Shown: piece by piece, positions 1-8,413 of the stretch
How the letters are laid out: the number at the start of each line of letters is the position of its first letter
How positions within the stretch are numbered: the stretch's first letter is position 1
Source: Zoogloea sp041914405
GTDB taxonomy: Bacteria > Pseudomonadota > Gammaproteobacteria > Burkholderiales > Rhodocyclaceae
Assembly (NCBI RefSeq): GCF_041914405.1
Contig: NZ_JAYSDK010000012.1
Coordinates: 1-64,000, forward strand
Direction: 5' to 3'
Length of the DNA stretch: 64,000 bases
Notes under the pieces: model-generated
Databases searched by the model: none
Told to the model about the DNA's origin: nothing
What the model saw: only the letters and a program-made list of their open reading frames with translations
Program-made: the position numbers and the translations under genes

Positions 1-67
1 CTGCGCATTATAAAGAATTATCGAAAACCGTCAACACCATTCGACAAAATAATTTCAAGCCATCAAA

Positions 68-1471
68 TCAGTATTCCGGAGCACCTGCCCCCGTATAAGT
101 ACCAGCAAAGTTCTCAAAGCGAGTGAACTCCCCGAGAAAAGTCATACGGATCGTTCCCGTCGAGCCATTCCGGTGCTTGGAAATAATGAGTTCTGCCATT
201 CCCTTATCCGGAGAGTCCGGGTTATAGATCTCGTCCCGGTAAATAAACATGATGATGTCCGCATCCTGTTCAATTGCACCGGACTCCCGCAAGTCAGACG
301 CCACGGGACGTTTATTCGGTCGCTGCTCAAGGCTACGATTCAACTGAGACAGCGCAATAATCGGCACATGCAGTTCCTTGGCCAAGGATTTGACGGAGCG
401 CGAAATCTCCGACAGCTCAGCCGAGCGGTTATCGCTTTCCTTTAGCGACGTCATCAACTGAAGGTAGTCGATGACGATCAAACCCAGCCGCCCGCACTGA
501 CGATGAAGGCGCCGACAGCGGGCTCGCAAGTCGGTTGGATTCAAGCCTGGCGTCTCGTCGATAAAGATGGGCGCCTCGTGAAGCCTGCCCAATGCATACG
601 TAAGACGCTGCCACTCGTCGTCGTTCAGCTTACCGGTCCGGATCTTGTGCTGATCGATACGACCAACGGACGACAGGAAACGGGTCGCCAGTTGGGTACC
701 CGGCATTTCCATCGAGAAGATTGCCACCGGCAACCCTGCCTCCACCGCAACTGTTTCAGCGATGTTCAGCGCCAATGAGGTCTTGCCCATACCAGGACGA
801 GCCGCCAGCACGATCATGTCGGAAGGCTGCAGACCCGACGTCTTCTCATCCAGGTCGGTCAGGCCCGTCGGCACGCCGGTAATCCCCGCTGGCGAATCCC
901 GGTCGTACAACTCCTGGATACGATCAACGACCTGCCCCAGGATTGGCTGGATCGCTTGGAAGCCACTGACCGTACGCGCGCCAGCCTCGGCGATCTCGAA
1001 CACTTTGGCTTCTGCTTCGTCAAGCAGCGTCTTGGCATCCTTACCGGACGGCGTCAGTGCGCTAGCGGCAATGTCATCACCCACCGACACCAATTTGCGC
1101 AGAATGGCCCGCTCGCGAATGATCTCGCCGTAGCGGCGTACGTTCGCGGCCGACGGCGTGCTGTTGGCGATCTCACCAAGATAGGCCAGACCGCCGACAT
1201 GCTCGGCCTCACCGCTCTTCTCCAGACTTTCGAACACCGTCACTACGTCAGCCGGCTTGCCCATTTCCACAAGCTTGGCGATATGCCGGAAGATCCGCCG
1301 ATGGTCATCCCGGTAGAAGTCGGCCTCATTGACGATATCGCCAACGCGCTCCCATACGGAGTTGTCGATCATCAACCCCCCCAGCAGCGACTGCTCCGCT
1401 TCGATGGAGTGCGGCGGCAAGCGCAGGGAGGACATGACGGGATCTTCGGAATGACTATCAGATTTGCGCAT
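68..1471 (-). CDS. dnaB: Replicative DNA helicase DnaB
   Basis: Hexameric 5'-3' replicative helicase of the replication fork. The N-terminal DnaB domain (motif PPHSIEAEQSLLGG) is followed by the RecA-like helicase domain, with Walker A ARPGMGKTS and the late motifs DLRESGAIEQDAD and KHRNGSTG. The length, 467 aa, is close to E. coli DnaB (471). The ATG at 1471 gives an N-terminal extension like that of E. coli; the ATG at 1435 (MSSLRLPPHS) is also possible, and neither has a strong ribosome binding site. A longer frame reaching 1510 would run back into the rplI terminator and is less likely. It is the last gene of the rpsF-priB-rpsR-rplI group but lies behind a terminator, so it probably also has its own promoter. 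The function is certain; the start is not. Confidence 0.97.
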   Translation of the reverse strand: MRKSDSHSEDPVMSSLRLPPHSIEAEQSLLGGLMIDNSVWERVGDIVNEADFYRDDHRRIFRHIAKLVEMGKPADVVTVFESLEKSGEAEHVGGLAYLGEIANSTPSAANVRRYGEIIRERAILRKLVSVGDDIAASALTPSGKDAKTLLDEAEAKVFEIAEAGARTVSGFQAIQPILGQVVDRIQELYDRDSPAGITGVPTGLTDLDEKTSGLQPSDMIVLAARPGMGKTSLALNIAETVAVEAGLPVAIFSMEMPGTQLATRFLSSVGRIDQHKIRTGKLNDDEWQRLTYALGRLHEAPIFIDETPGLNPTDLRARCRRLHRQCGRLGLIVIDYLQLMTSLKESDNRSAELSEISRSVKSLAKELHVPIIALSQLNRSLEQRPNKRPVASDLRESGAIEQDADIIMFIYRDEIYNPDSPDKGMAELIISKHRNGSTGTIRMTFLGEFTRFENFAGTYTGAGAPEY

Positions 1472-1515
1472 GGGGTCTTCAGCAACACAAAGACAAGGCC
1501 CGAAGGCCAAAAAGC

Positions 1516-1544
1516 AAAAAAGGCTGCACGAGGCAGCCTTTTTT
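1516..1544 (-). terminator. Rho-independent terminator after rplI
   Basis: A 12-bp inverted repeat (AAAAAAGGCTGC with GCAGCCTTTTTT around a 5-nt loop) ends in a T run on the minus strand. It lies between the rplI stop and dnaB and would end or attenuate the ribosomal protein transcript. Confidence 0.85.
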
Positions 1545-1570
1545 GTGGGGAGCCAAAGCTCTCCTGACGA

Positions 1571-2020
1571 TCAGTTCTCGCCAACCACCGTGACAGTGAT
1601 GTTAGCAGTCACATCGGTGTGCAGGGAGACGACGAGCGGGAACTCGCCGACAACCTTCAGCGGGCCTTCCGGCATGCGGACGGCGGACTTCTCGACGCCA
1701 AAACCAACCGTCTTCAGCGCTTCCGCGACGTCGGCGTTGGTCACGGAACCGAACAGGCGGCCATCGACACCCGCCTTGCGGGAGATGGTCACGACAGTGC
1801 CTTCGAGCTTTTCGCCCTGAGCCTGAGCGGCAGCCAGCTGCTCGGCAGCGATGCGCTCGAGCTCGGCGCGGCGAGCTTCGAACTCAGCCAGGTTAGCGGC
1901 GTTGGCACGCTTGGCCTTGCCTTGCGGGATCAGGAAGTTACGGGCGTAACCGTCCTTAACCTTGACCACATCACCGAGGCCACCCAGATTGACAACCTTG
2001 TCCAAAAGAATGATTTGCAT
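1571..2020 (-). CDS. rplI: 50S ribosomal protein bL9
   Basis: Large-subunit ribosomal protein of 149 aa, the usual family length. It starts MQIILLDKVVNLGGLGDVV, the conserved rRNA-binding N-terminal domain, followed by the long charged connecting helix (EFEARRAELERIAAEQLA) and the C-terminal domain. It lies 15 bp after rpsR in the standard rpsF-priB-rpsR-rplI order and is followed by a terminator. Confidence 0.98.
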   Translation of the reverse strand: MQIILLDKVVNLGGLGDVVKVKDGYARNFLIPQGKAKRANAANLAEFEARRAELERIAAEQLAAAQAQGEKLEGTVVTISRKAGVDGRLFGSVTNADVAEALKTVGFGVEKSAVRMPEGPLKVVGEFPLVVSLHTDVTANITVTVVGEN

Positions 2021-2035
2021 GCTGTCTCTCCGGAA

Positions 2036-2305
2036 TTACTGATGCAGGTCGGTGTAGGGCAGCAGGGCGAGGAAGCGGGCACGCTTGATCGCGGTGGACA
2101 GCTGACGCTGATAGCCAGACTTGGTGCCGGTGATGCGAGCCGGCATGATCTTGGCGTTTTCGGTGATGAAATCCTTCAGGATGTCCACATCCTTGTAATC
2201 GATCTCTTCAATCTTTTCTGCGCTGAAACGGCAGAACTTGCGACGCTTGAAAAGGCTGCGACCGCCACGGTCGTCCTTACGCTTCATTGCTGGCTTGAAT
2301 GCCAT
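2036..2305 (-). CDS. rpsR: 30S ribosomal protein bS18
   Basis: Small-subunit protein of 89 aa, which binds together with bS6 on the platform of the 30S subunit. The family core is clear: KFCRFSAEKIEEIDYKDV, then the basic stretch ITGTKSGYQRQLSTAIKRARFLALLPY. The start at 2305 overlaps the end of priB by 29 bp; a second methionine (MKRKDD) six codons in is an alternative start that would still overlap slightly. The overlap suggests translational coupling. Confidence 0.97.
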   Translation of the reverse strand: MAFKPAMKRKDDRGGRSLFKRRKFCRFSAEKIEEIDYKDVDILKDFITENAKIMPARITGTKSGYQRQLSTAIKRARFLALLPYTDLHQ

Positions 2306-2609
2306 GATTCATTCCTTCCAAAAATTCGATCGTATCGATGTGCAATACAGGCGTCCGACTGCGCAGGCTCTTTGCGGCCAGAAATCCGACGACATGAGCC
2401 GGACATCCGAGACGGGCGCTGGCGAGCAGTTTCGCCTTGTCACCTAGAGCCACAACTTGCAGCTCGAGGCTAACATCCCGTTCCACACCTGCTTCGACCT
2501 GCCGGGACCGATGCTCCAAGCGCCCTGCCATCACCGGTATGCCACCGGGGGAGTAACGCAAGGCGCCGATTTCGGTCAGGACGCCATCAATCTCAAAACT
2601 GTTGCGCAG
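2277..2609 (-). CDS. priB: Primosomal replication protein N (PriB)
   Basis: Single-stranded-DNA-binding OB-fold protein of the PriA-PriB-DnaT restart primosome. About 110 aa read RNSFEIDGVLTEIGALRYSP, then GIPVMAGRLEHRSRQVEAG (the conserved LEHRS segment) and a C-terminal LHIDTIEFLEG. No ATG gives a full-length product. A CTG at 2609, with AGGA four bases upstream, lines up with the E. coli start; a TTG at 2621, just after the rpsF stop, is the alternative. Its position between rpsF and rpsR is the classic locus. The identity is secure; the start codon is a judgement. Confidence 0.88.
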   Translation of the reverse strand: MRNSFEIDGVLTEIGALRYSPGGIPVMAGRLEHRSRQVEAGVERDVSLELQVVALGDKAKLLASARLGCPAHVVGFLAAKSLRSRTPVLHIDTIEFLEGMNHGIQASNEA

Positions 2610-2622
2610 CGCTTCCTGCAAC

Positions 2623-3009
2623 TCAGGCAGCGGGCTGCTCGGCGGCCGGCTTGGCCTCTTCACCAGCACCGGAAGTCAGGGAACGAGCCTTTTCTTCCTT
2701 CATCATCGGCGACGGGGTGGTCACGGCGCGCTTGGTGCGGATGGACAGGTAACGCAGAACGGCGTCGTTGAACTTGAAGCCGTGCTCGAGCTCAGCAATG
2801 GTGGACTGATCGCACTCGATGTTCATCAGCACGTAGTGAGCCTTGTGGATCTTCTGGATCGGGTAGGCCAGCTGACGACGACCCCAGTCTTCCAGACGGT
2901 GAATCTGGCCGTTCTGGGAGGTCACGAGGGAACGATAACGCTCGATCATGGCGGGAACTTGCTCGCTCTGATCGGGGTGAACGATGAATACGACTTCGTA
3001 ATGCCGCAT
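2623..3009 (-). CDS. rpsF: 30S ribosomal protein bS6
   Basis: Small-subunit protein of 128 aa and first gene of the rpsF-priB-rpsR-rplI operon. The start MRHYEVVFIVHPDQSEQVP is the family's first strand; GQIHRLEDWGRRQLAYPIQK and HYVLMNIEC are diagnostic. The ATG at 3009 is preceded by AAGGAG at good spacing, so the longer frame to 3042 is rejected. The C-terminus has the usual acidic, alanine-rich tail. Confidence 0.97.
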   Translation of the reverse strand: MRHYEVVFIVHPDQSEQVPAMIERYRSLVTSQNGQIHRLEDWGRRQLAYPIQKIHKAHYVLMNIECDQSTIAELEHGFKFNDAVLRYLSIRTKRAVTTPSPMMKEEKARSLTSGAGEEAKPAAEQPAA

Positions 3010-3165
3010 GGAATCTCCTTGTGGATAAAAGCCCCCCGTCATGCGAACGGTAGGACAAGGTTGCCCGTCGGCGGATAGAAAGAAAAACCCCTTCTATCCC
3101 GAGGGAGCCGGCGATGTTGGCACATCCGCGGGTCTTTTGCAAGAGCGACCCAGGCCGCAGCCAGG

Positions 3166-3963
3166 TCAGCCGTAGCCGCCCACCCCGCCGAAGCCTCCGC
3201 CCTTGAAGGAGGCACAAAGCTCAGAGGTCGCAGCCGCCAGCAGCATCCCATCGACGCCGACGGCGATGAAGCGCGCACCCGCGTCCCGGTAGCGGGCGAC
3301 CAGCTCCCGGTTGCCGCACAACACGCCGCCGGCCTTGCCGCAGGCTGCGGTACGCTGCAGCCCATCCTCGATGCGTGCGACGATGTCCGGGTGATTGGGC
3401 TGGCCGAGCAGGCCGAAGGACGCAGCCAGATCAACTGCACCGAAGAACACTCCGTCAACGCCAGGCACTGCCAGGATCGCATCAAGATTTTCCAGGCCGG
3501 CACGGGTTTCCACCTGCACGAGCAGACACATCTGGTCGTTGGCTTTGTCCGCGTAATCGGTGATCCGTCCCCAGCGTGCTGCCCGCGCGATAGAGCTTCC
3601 GACACCGCGGATGCCCTCCGGCGGGTAGCGCATCGCTTCGACCAGATGCTGCGCTTGCTCCGCCGATTCGACCATCGGGATCAGCAGGGTCTGCACGCCA
3701 GTTTCCAGCAACTGCTTGATCAGCACATGGTCGCCCTGCGGCGGCCGCACAACAGGCTGCGAATCGTAAGACGCGATGGCTTGCAGCTGCGCGAAGATCG
3801 AGCGCAGGTCGTTCGGGCCATGCTCCGCATCGATCAGCAGCCAGTCGAAACCGGCGCCCGCACAGATTTCCGCGCTGAAGATCTCCGACAGCCCAAGCCA
3901 CAGGCCGTACTGCAGATCCCCCGCCAACAGGCGCTCCTTGAAGCGATTGTTCTGTAATTCCAT
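3166..3963 (-). CDS. HpcH/HpaI-family class II aldolase
   Basis: Metal-dependent pyruvate aldolase of 265 aa, similar to 4-hydroxy-2-oxoheptanedioate aldolase (HpaI), which cleaves 4-hydroxy-2-oxo acids to pyruvate and an aldehyde. Family signatures: DWLLIDAEHGPND (active-site loop), QPVVRPPQGD, VQTLLIPMVESAEQA, a metal-ligand segment LVQVETRAGLEN, and GVFFGAVDLAASFG. The ATG at 3963 follows GGATGGGG. A terminator (4048-4087) separates it from the phenol operon, so it is probably its own transcription unit. Dedicated 4-hydroxy-2-oxovalerate cleavage is already supplied by DmpG, so its exact substrate cannot be told. The C-terminus is glycine-rich (KGGGFGGVGGYG). Confidence 0.85.
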   Translation of the reverse strand: MELQNNRFKERLLAGDLQYGLWLGLSEIFSAEICAGAGFDWLLIDAEHGPNDLRSIFAQLQAIASYDSQPVVRPPQGDHVLIKQLLETGVQTLLIPMVESAEQAQHLVEAMRYPPEGIRGVGSSIARAARWGRITDYADKANDQMCLLVQVETRAGLENLDAILAVPGVDGVFFGAVDLAASFGLLGQPNHPDIVARIEDGLQRTAACGKAGGVLCGNRELVARYRDAGARFIAVGVDGMLLAAATSELCASFKGGGFGGVGGYG

Positions 3964-4047
3964 GTGGTCCCCATCCTTCAGACTTTGTTGTTGTTCAACC
4001 ATCCCGGCACAGGCCTGACGCACATCATAAGCCACGTCCGACACCAC

Positions 4048-4087
4048 AAAAAAAGAACCCCTGCGCGACGACTGGTCACGCAGGGGT
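4048..4087 (-). terminator. Terminator ending the phenol/meta-cleavage operon
   Basis: On the minus strand a 9-bp stem (ACCCCTGCG with CGCAGGGGT, 13-nt loop) is followed by TTC and a run of seven T. It lies between the last operon gene (tautomerase) and the HpcH/HpaI aldolase gene. Confidence 0.85.
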
Positions 4088-4162
4088 CAAGCAACGACCG
4101 ACAAACTCAGGGAGGAGAGGAATTACGTCGGTCGAGGGAGACACAAGGACGAGAGCCCAATT

Positions 4163-4594
4163 TCACTCGGAGCCAGAGGCCGCCGCCCGGGCCCGCGCAT
4201 CCACCTCGTCCTTGCGCAACACACTGGCCGGCTCACCGCCGATGGCCCAATCCTCTGGCGGAACGCGCCGGCAACAGCCGCGCACCAGATCGCGGCGCAC
4301 ACCAAGCACATCCACGAGCAGGTCGGTGAAGCCCCTCAGCAGGCGCTGGCGCTGTTCCAGCGGACGCCCTTCGAGCACGATGCAGTCGAACCAGGGCGCA
4401 TGCAGTCCGTTGTGCGCCGCCAGATCGCCGGCGACAGCCATCTGCAACGGCCGATGGGGTGTGATGAAGGCGCGCACCCGGTCCATCGGCGCGTCGAGCA
4501 CTTCCGCGTAAAAACGGCAGGCGCCGAGGAGCAGGCGTTCGTCCTGCTCCGGCGTGCTCATGCCTTCAACGAGATGGAAATTGACGATCGGCAT
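4163..4594 (-). CDS. Tautomerase-superfamily protein, two-domain (MSAD/cis-CaaD-like)
   Basis: 143 aa beginning MPIVNFHLVEG; after removal of Met the catalytic Pro1 of the 4-oxalocrotonate tautomerase superfamily would be exposed. A second beta-alpha unit follows (DCIVLEGRPLEQRQRLLRGF), so the protein is about twice the length of DmpI and looks like the fused trimeric class (malonate semialdehyde decarboxylase, cis-3-chloroacrylic acid dehalogenase). The ATG at 4594 has a strong CTAGGAGG site; the longer frame is rejected. It is the last gene of the catabolic operon. The substrate is not predictable; it may act on a substituted meta-cleavage product. Confidence 0.75.
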   Translation of the reverse strand: MPIVNFHLVEGMSTPEQDERLLLGACRFYAEVLDAPMDRVRAFITPHRPLQMAVAGDLAAHNGLHAPWFDCIVLEGRPLEQRQRLLRGFTDLLVDVLGVRRDLVRGCCRRVPPEDWAIGGEPASVLRKDEVDARARAAASGSE

Positions 4595-4605
4595 CGTGAT
4601 ACCTC

Positions 4606-5361
4606 CTAGGGCAGGCCGCGGCGGCGGCCGGAATCGAGCATCAGGCTGGAGCCGGTCATGGAATCGGCCTCTGGTGCGAGCAGCAGCGCCACCGCCCAAG
4701 CCACCTGCTCCGGCGTGGTGAAACGGCCAATGGACGAATCGGCGAGCATCTCGGCCAGCACCTCGTCCACAGTGATGCCCCGCAATGCGGCGCGATCCGC
4801 AGCGACCCGGCGTAGGCGTTCGGTGTCAGCGGGTCCTGGTGCGATCAGGTGGGCCGTCACCCCGCGCGGACCATAAGCCAGGCTGAGCTGGCGCACCACA
4901 TTCACCAGTGCCGAGTTGGCCACGCCAGCCGCCGCAGCATAGGCCGTCGGCTCGAAGCCGTAATGACCGCCAATGGCGACAATCCGCGAGCCCGCCGACA
5001 GCAAACCGTCGACCGCCCGCGTCAGGCGCAGCAGGCCACCGACCTTGATGTTGACCGCATCCACCATGCTCGCCGTCGGCGCGCTGAGGATGCCGCCCGC
5101 CACCGCGACGCCTGGGCCATGCACCACCATCCGCACCGGCCGGTTGACGGCCGCCGCAATGGCTGTGATCGCCGAGTCATCGCCGATGTCCGCGACGCAG
5201 GCCGTCAGGCCGGGCACGCGGTCCTGCAGGCTAGCCAGCGAATCGGCGCTGCGGGCGACCGCCACCACACCTAGTCCAGCGGCCGTCAGCCTATCCACGA
5301 TGGCGTTGCCGAAGGCGCCGGTCGCGCCGACGACGATGGCCAGTTCTTCAGGGGTATTCAT
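4606..5361 (-). CDS. SDR-fold protein with degenerate active site
   Basis: 251 aa Rossmann protein of the short-chain dehydrogenase family. The nucleotide-binding motif GATGAFG (residues 13-19), the DIG acidic pair (about 59) and the VNIK asparagine are present. The catalytic region is odd: Tyr141 is kept, but the Lys four residues on is Ala145 (YAAAA), and the usual serine pair is replaced by Gly-Gly. It ends with the common SDR closing motif SLMLDSG. It lies in the operon, 38 bp after dmpG and 11 bp before the tautomerase gene. The start at 5361 (MNTPEE) or 5379 is uncertain. It may have a non-redox or binding role. Confidence 0.7.
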   Translation of the reverse strand: MNTPEELAIVVGATGAFGNAIVDRLTAAGLGVVAVARSADSLASLQDRVPGLTACVADIGDDSAITAIAAAVNRPVRMVVHGPGVAVAGGILSAPTASMVDAVNIKVGGLLRLTRAVDGLLSAGSRIVAIGGHYGFEPTAYAAAAGVANSALVNVVRQLSLAYGPRGVTAHLIAPGPADTERLRRVAADRAALRGITVDEVLAEMLADSSIGRFTTPEQVAWAVALLLAPEADSMTGSSLMLDSGRRRGLP

Positions 5362-5399
5362 GTTCGCGAGTCCATCCATCGGTTAGGGTCACGAGCACC

Positions 5400-6452
5400 T
5401 CAGGCCGTGACTTCCTTCAACAGGCCACGCTCCTTGGCCATGGTCATGGCGGTGTCCATGATCATGTCCTCCTGGCCACCGATCATCTTCTTGCGGCCCA
5501 GCTCCACCAGGATGTCCCGCGCCGGTACGCCGAAGCGCTCGGCGGCCCGCTTGGAATGGAGCAGGAAGGTCGAATAGACGCCAGCGAAGCCGAGAGTCAG
5601 GGATTCCCGGTCGACGCGCACCATGTGGTCCATCATCGGCACGATGATGTCCTCGGCGGCGTCCATCAGCTTGAACAGATCCACGCCGGTGTCGATGCCC
5701 ATGCGCTCACAGACGGCGGCGAACACCTCCAGCGGCGTATTGCCGGCGCCGGCACCCAGGCCAGCCACCGAACCGTCGATGCGGCTCGCGCCGGCCTCAA
5801 TGGCGGCGATGGAGTTGGCGATGCCCATGCCCAGGTTGTGATGGCCGTGGAAGCCGATCTCGGTCTCCGGCTTGAGCACGTCGCGCAAGGCCTGCACGCG
5901 GGCCTTCACGTCCTCCGGCAGCATGTAGCCGGCCGAGTCGGTGACGTACACCGTATGGGCGCCGTAGTCCTCCATCAGCTTGCCCTGCTTGGCGATGCCG
6001 GCCGGGTCGTTGAGGTGGGCCATCATCAGGAAGCCGGTGGTGTCCATGCCCAGCTTGCGCGCAAAGGCGATGTGCTGCGGCGAGGTGTCGGCCTCGGTGC
6101 AGTGGGTCGCCACATGCACGCTGCGGGCGCCGCAGTCGTAGGCGGACTGCAGTTCGCGCATCGTGCCGAGGCCGGGGATCAGCAGCACCGACACCTTGGC
6201 CTGCTTCATCCGCGACGCCACCGCCGAGATGTATTCCTCGTTGCTGTGCGGCGCGAAGCCGTGCTGCAACGAGTTGCCGCCCATCCCCGCCCCGTGGGTG
6301 ACCTGCAGGTAGGGCACGCCGGCACCGTCGAGGGCGGTGGCGACCTTGACCATCTGGTCGACGCTGATCTGTTCGCGCTTGGCGTGCATGCCGTCGCGCA
6401 GGCACATGTCGTGCAGGATGACCTTGCGGCCCTTCAGGCTGGATGCGCTCAT
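5400..6452 (-). CDS. dmpG: 4-hydroxy-2-oxovalerate aldolase
   Basis: 350 aa class II (Mn-dependent) aldolase that cleaves 4-hydroxy-2-oxovalerate to pyruvate and acetaldehyde, the last carbon-cleaving step of meta-cleavage. HMGL-like TIM barrel: the N-terminal HDMCLRDGMHAKREQ carries the catalytic Arg and metal-ligand Asp, and GFHGHHNLGMG carries the metal-binding histidines. The C-terminal DmpG communication domain is present. It forms a channelling complex with DmpF, and the two genes overlap by one base (TGATG). The track start is a GTG one codon earlier; the ATG at 6452 is preferred. Confidence 0.97.
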   Translation of the reverse strand: MSASSLKGRKVILHDMCLRDGMHAKREQISVDQMVKVATALDGAGVPYLQVTHGAGMGGNSLQHGFAPHSNEEYISAVASRMKQAKVSVLLIPGLGTMRELQSAYDCGARSVHVATHCTEADTSPQHIAFARKLGMDTTGFLMMAHLNDPAGIAKQGKLMEDYGAHTVYVTDSAGYMLPEDVKARVQALRDVLKPETEIGFHGHHNLGMGIANSIAAIEAGASRIDGSVAGLGAGAGNTPLEVFAAVCERMGIDTGVDLFKLMDAAEDIIVPMMDHMVRVDRESLTLGFAGVYSTFLLHSKRAAERFGVPARDILVELGRKKMIGGQEDMIMDTAMTMAKERGLLKEVTA

Positions 6453-7378
6453 CACGCCACCTCCATGGATTGCAGCTTGATCTTTCCGGCGAGGATCTCC
6501 TCGGCGAACATCTCCGCGGTGCGGGTCGCCGCCGCGGTCATGATGTCCAGGTTGCCGGCGTACTTGGGCAGGTAGTCGCCAAGGCCGGCCACTTCCATGA
6601 ACACCGACACGCGATGCCCCTTCGGCGTCTCGTCGAACACCGGGCCGTTGACCAGTCGGTAGCCCGGTACGTACTTCTGCACTTCCTTGATCATCTCCAG
6701 CACCGAGGCGGTGATACGCGCCTCGTCCGGCGCCTCGTCGGTGAGGCAGTAGATGGTGTTGCGCATGATTAGCGGAGGTTCGGCCGGGTTGATGATGGCC
6801 AGCGCCTTGCCCTTGCGCGCACCGCCGACGACCTCGATGGCGTTGGATGTGGTGTAGGTGAATTCGTCCAGGTTGGCGCGGGTACCCGGGCCAACCGACT
6901 TGGAAGCCAGGCTGGCAACAATCTCGGCGTAGCCCACGCTCTGGATCCGCGACACCGCATTGACGATGGGAATCGTTGCCTGGCCGGCGCAGGAGATCAT
7001 GTTGACGTTCATCTCCAGCTTATCGGCGTGCTCGCGCAGGTTCACCGGCGGCACGCACAAGGGGCCGATGGCGGCCGGCGTCAGGTCGATCATCAGCACG
7101 CCCAACTCGTTGAGCTTGCGGCTGTTCTCCGCATGCACATAGGCGCTGGTGGCATCGAAGGCGATCTGGATGTTGTCTTCCAGCACGTGGGGCAACAGGC
7201 CGTCCACGCCTTCGGCGGTGGTCTTCAGGCCCATGCCGCGGGCGCGAGCGAGGCCTTCGGATTCGGGGTCGATACCGACCATCCACACCGGCTCCAGCAC
7301 CGGGCTGCGCTGGATCTTGTAGATCAGGTCGGTGCCGATGTTGCCGGAGCCGATCAAGGCACAGCGGATCTTCTTCAT
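6452..7378 (-). CDS. dmpF: Acetaldehyde dehydrogenase (acylating)
   Basis: 308 aa. Oxidises acetaldehyde from DmpG to acetyl-CoA with NAD+ and CoA. The Rossmann motif LIGSGNIGTD lies at residues 8-17, and the catalytic cysteine is Cys130 in NMISCAGQATIP. The family segment SVGPGTRANLDEFT is present. The ATG at 7378 overlaps the dmpI stop (ATGA) and the 3' end abuts dmpG, so translation is probably coupled through I-F-G. A long upstream extension of this frame is a shadow of dmpI. Confidence 0.97.
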   Translation of the reverse strand: MKKIRCALIGSGNIGTDLIYKIQRSPVLEPVWMVGIDPESEGLARARGMGLKTTAEGVDGLLPHVLEDNIQIAFDATSAYVHAENSRKLNELGVLMIDLTPAAIGPLCVPPVNLREHADKLEMNVNMISCAGQATIPIVNAVSRIQSVGYAEIVASLASKSVGPGTRANLDEFTYTTSNAIEVVGGARKGKALAIINPAEPPLIMRNTIYCLTDEAPDEARITASVLEMIKEVQKYVPGYRLVNGPVFDETPKGHRVSVFMEVAGLGDYLPKYAGNLDIMTAAATRTAEMFAEEILAGKIKLQSMEVA

Positions 7379-7593
7379 GCGTTCTGCTCCTGGGCGGCCC
7401 GCGCGGCAGCGCGCTGGGCCATGGTTTGTCCGGCGACGTAGAAGCCGTCGGTGGCGTGTTCGGTGATCAGGATGCGGACGGTGTCGGCGCTGCATTCGAG
7501 GCTCTTCGCCACCGCCTCGGTTACTGCCGCCGCAACTTTGTGCTTCTGCTCGGTGGTGCGGCCCACCATCATGTGCATTTCAATAATTGGCAT
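7375..7593 (-). CDS. dmpI: 4-oxalocrotonate tautomerase
   Basis: 72 aa enzyme of the 4-oxalocrotonate branch, converting 2-hydroxymuconate to 2-oxo-3-hexenedioate. Counted from the processed N-terminus, Pro1, Arg11, Arg39 and Phe50, the catalytic residues known for 4-OT, are all in place (PIIEMHMMVGR, VRILI, DGF). The start at 7593 follows a GAGGAG site. The stop overlaps dmpF. Confidence 0.95.
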   Translation of the reverse strand: MPIIEMHMMVGRTTEQKHKVAAAVTEAVAKSLECSADTVRILITEHATDGFYVAGQTMAQRAAARAAQEQNA

Positions 7594-7609
7594 CAGGTTC
7601 TCCTCGGGC

Positions 7610-8413
7610 TTATTCGACGAAGCGCATCGACACGCTGCCCAGTTCCTGGAAACGGGCAATCACGCTATCGCCCGGCTTCACGGCAATGGCCTCTGTGATG
7701 CCGCCACTCATCACGAAACTACCGGCGGGCAGGCTCTCGCCGAGCTCGGCGAGGATGTTCACCAGCATTGCGATGGCCTCGGCCGGATGGCCGAGCACCG
7801 CCGCCGAGGCGCCCATCGCGACAATCTCGCCGTTCTTCTCGAGCACCACGCCGAGGGTCCGCAGATCCAGGTCCTTTGCGTAGCGGGCGCGACCGCCTCC
7901 AACGAAGCGGGCCGATGAGCCGTTGTCCGCCACCACGCTGGGCAGGTCGAACTTGAAGCCGGAGAAGCGCGAATCGATGATTTCCACCGCAGGCAACACG
8001 TAATCCGTCGCCGCCAGCACGGCGCCGGCGGTGCAGCCCGGTCCCTTCAGCTCGTCCTTCATCACGAAGGCGACCTCGCACTCGACGCGCGGATGGACCA
8101 GGTCGGTGGTGGAAATGGCTGCATTCTCGGGCCGCGCCATGCGGTCGGTGAGGAAGCCGATGGACGGCACATCGACCCCCATCTGCTTCATCTTGGCCTT
8201 GGACGTGAGGCCGGCCTTCCAGCCGACCTGCTTGTGGCCGCGGGCGAGGAAGCGCCGGCGCAGCTCCAGCTGCACGGCGTAGCCGTCGCCGATGGTCATG
8301 CCCGGATACTCGTCGGTCAGCTTGGGGATCGCATAGGCGCGGGTCTGGGCGCCTTCGACACGCTCGCACAGGCGGACGATGTCCTCGCGGGACAGGGTGA
8401 TTTCCATGCTCAT
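7610..8413 (-). CDS. dmpH: 2-oxo-3-hexenedioate (4-oxalocrotonate) decarboxylase
   Basis: 267 aa member of the hydratase/decarboxylase family, converting 2-oxo-3-hexenedioate to 2-hydroxypenta-2,4-dienoate. It is paralogous to the adjacent dmpE, sharing GWKAGLTSKAKMKQMG, the acidic metal-site segment VECEVAFVMKDEL and the EIIDSR motif. The ATG at 8413 overlaps the dmpE stop (ATGA) and has an AGGAG site. It is assigned as decarboxylase rather than hydratase because its neighbour is the closer DmpE match and because DmpH and DmpE work as a complex. Confidence 0.93.
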   Translation of the reverse strand: MSMEITLSREDIVRLCERVEGAQTRAYAIPKLTDEYPGMTIGDGYAVQLELRRRFLARGHKQVGWKAGLTSKAKMKQMGVDVPSIGFLTDRMARPENAAISTTDLVHPRVECEVAFVMKDELKGPGCTAGAVLAATDYVLPAVEIIDSRFSGFKFDLPSVVADNGSSARFVGGGRARYAKDLDLRTLGVVLEKNGEIVAMGASAAVLGHPAEAIAMLVNILAELGESLPAGSFVMSGGITEAIAVKPGDSVIARFQELGSVSMRFVE

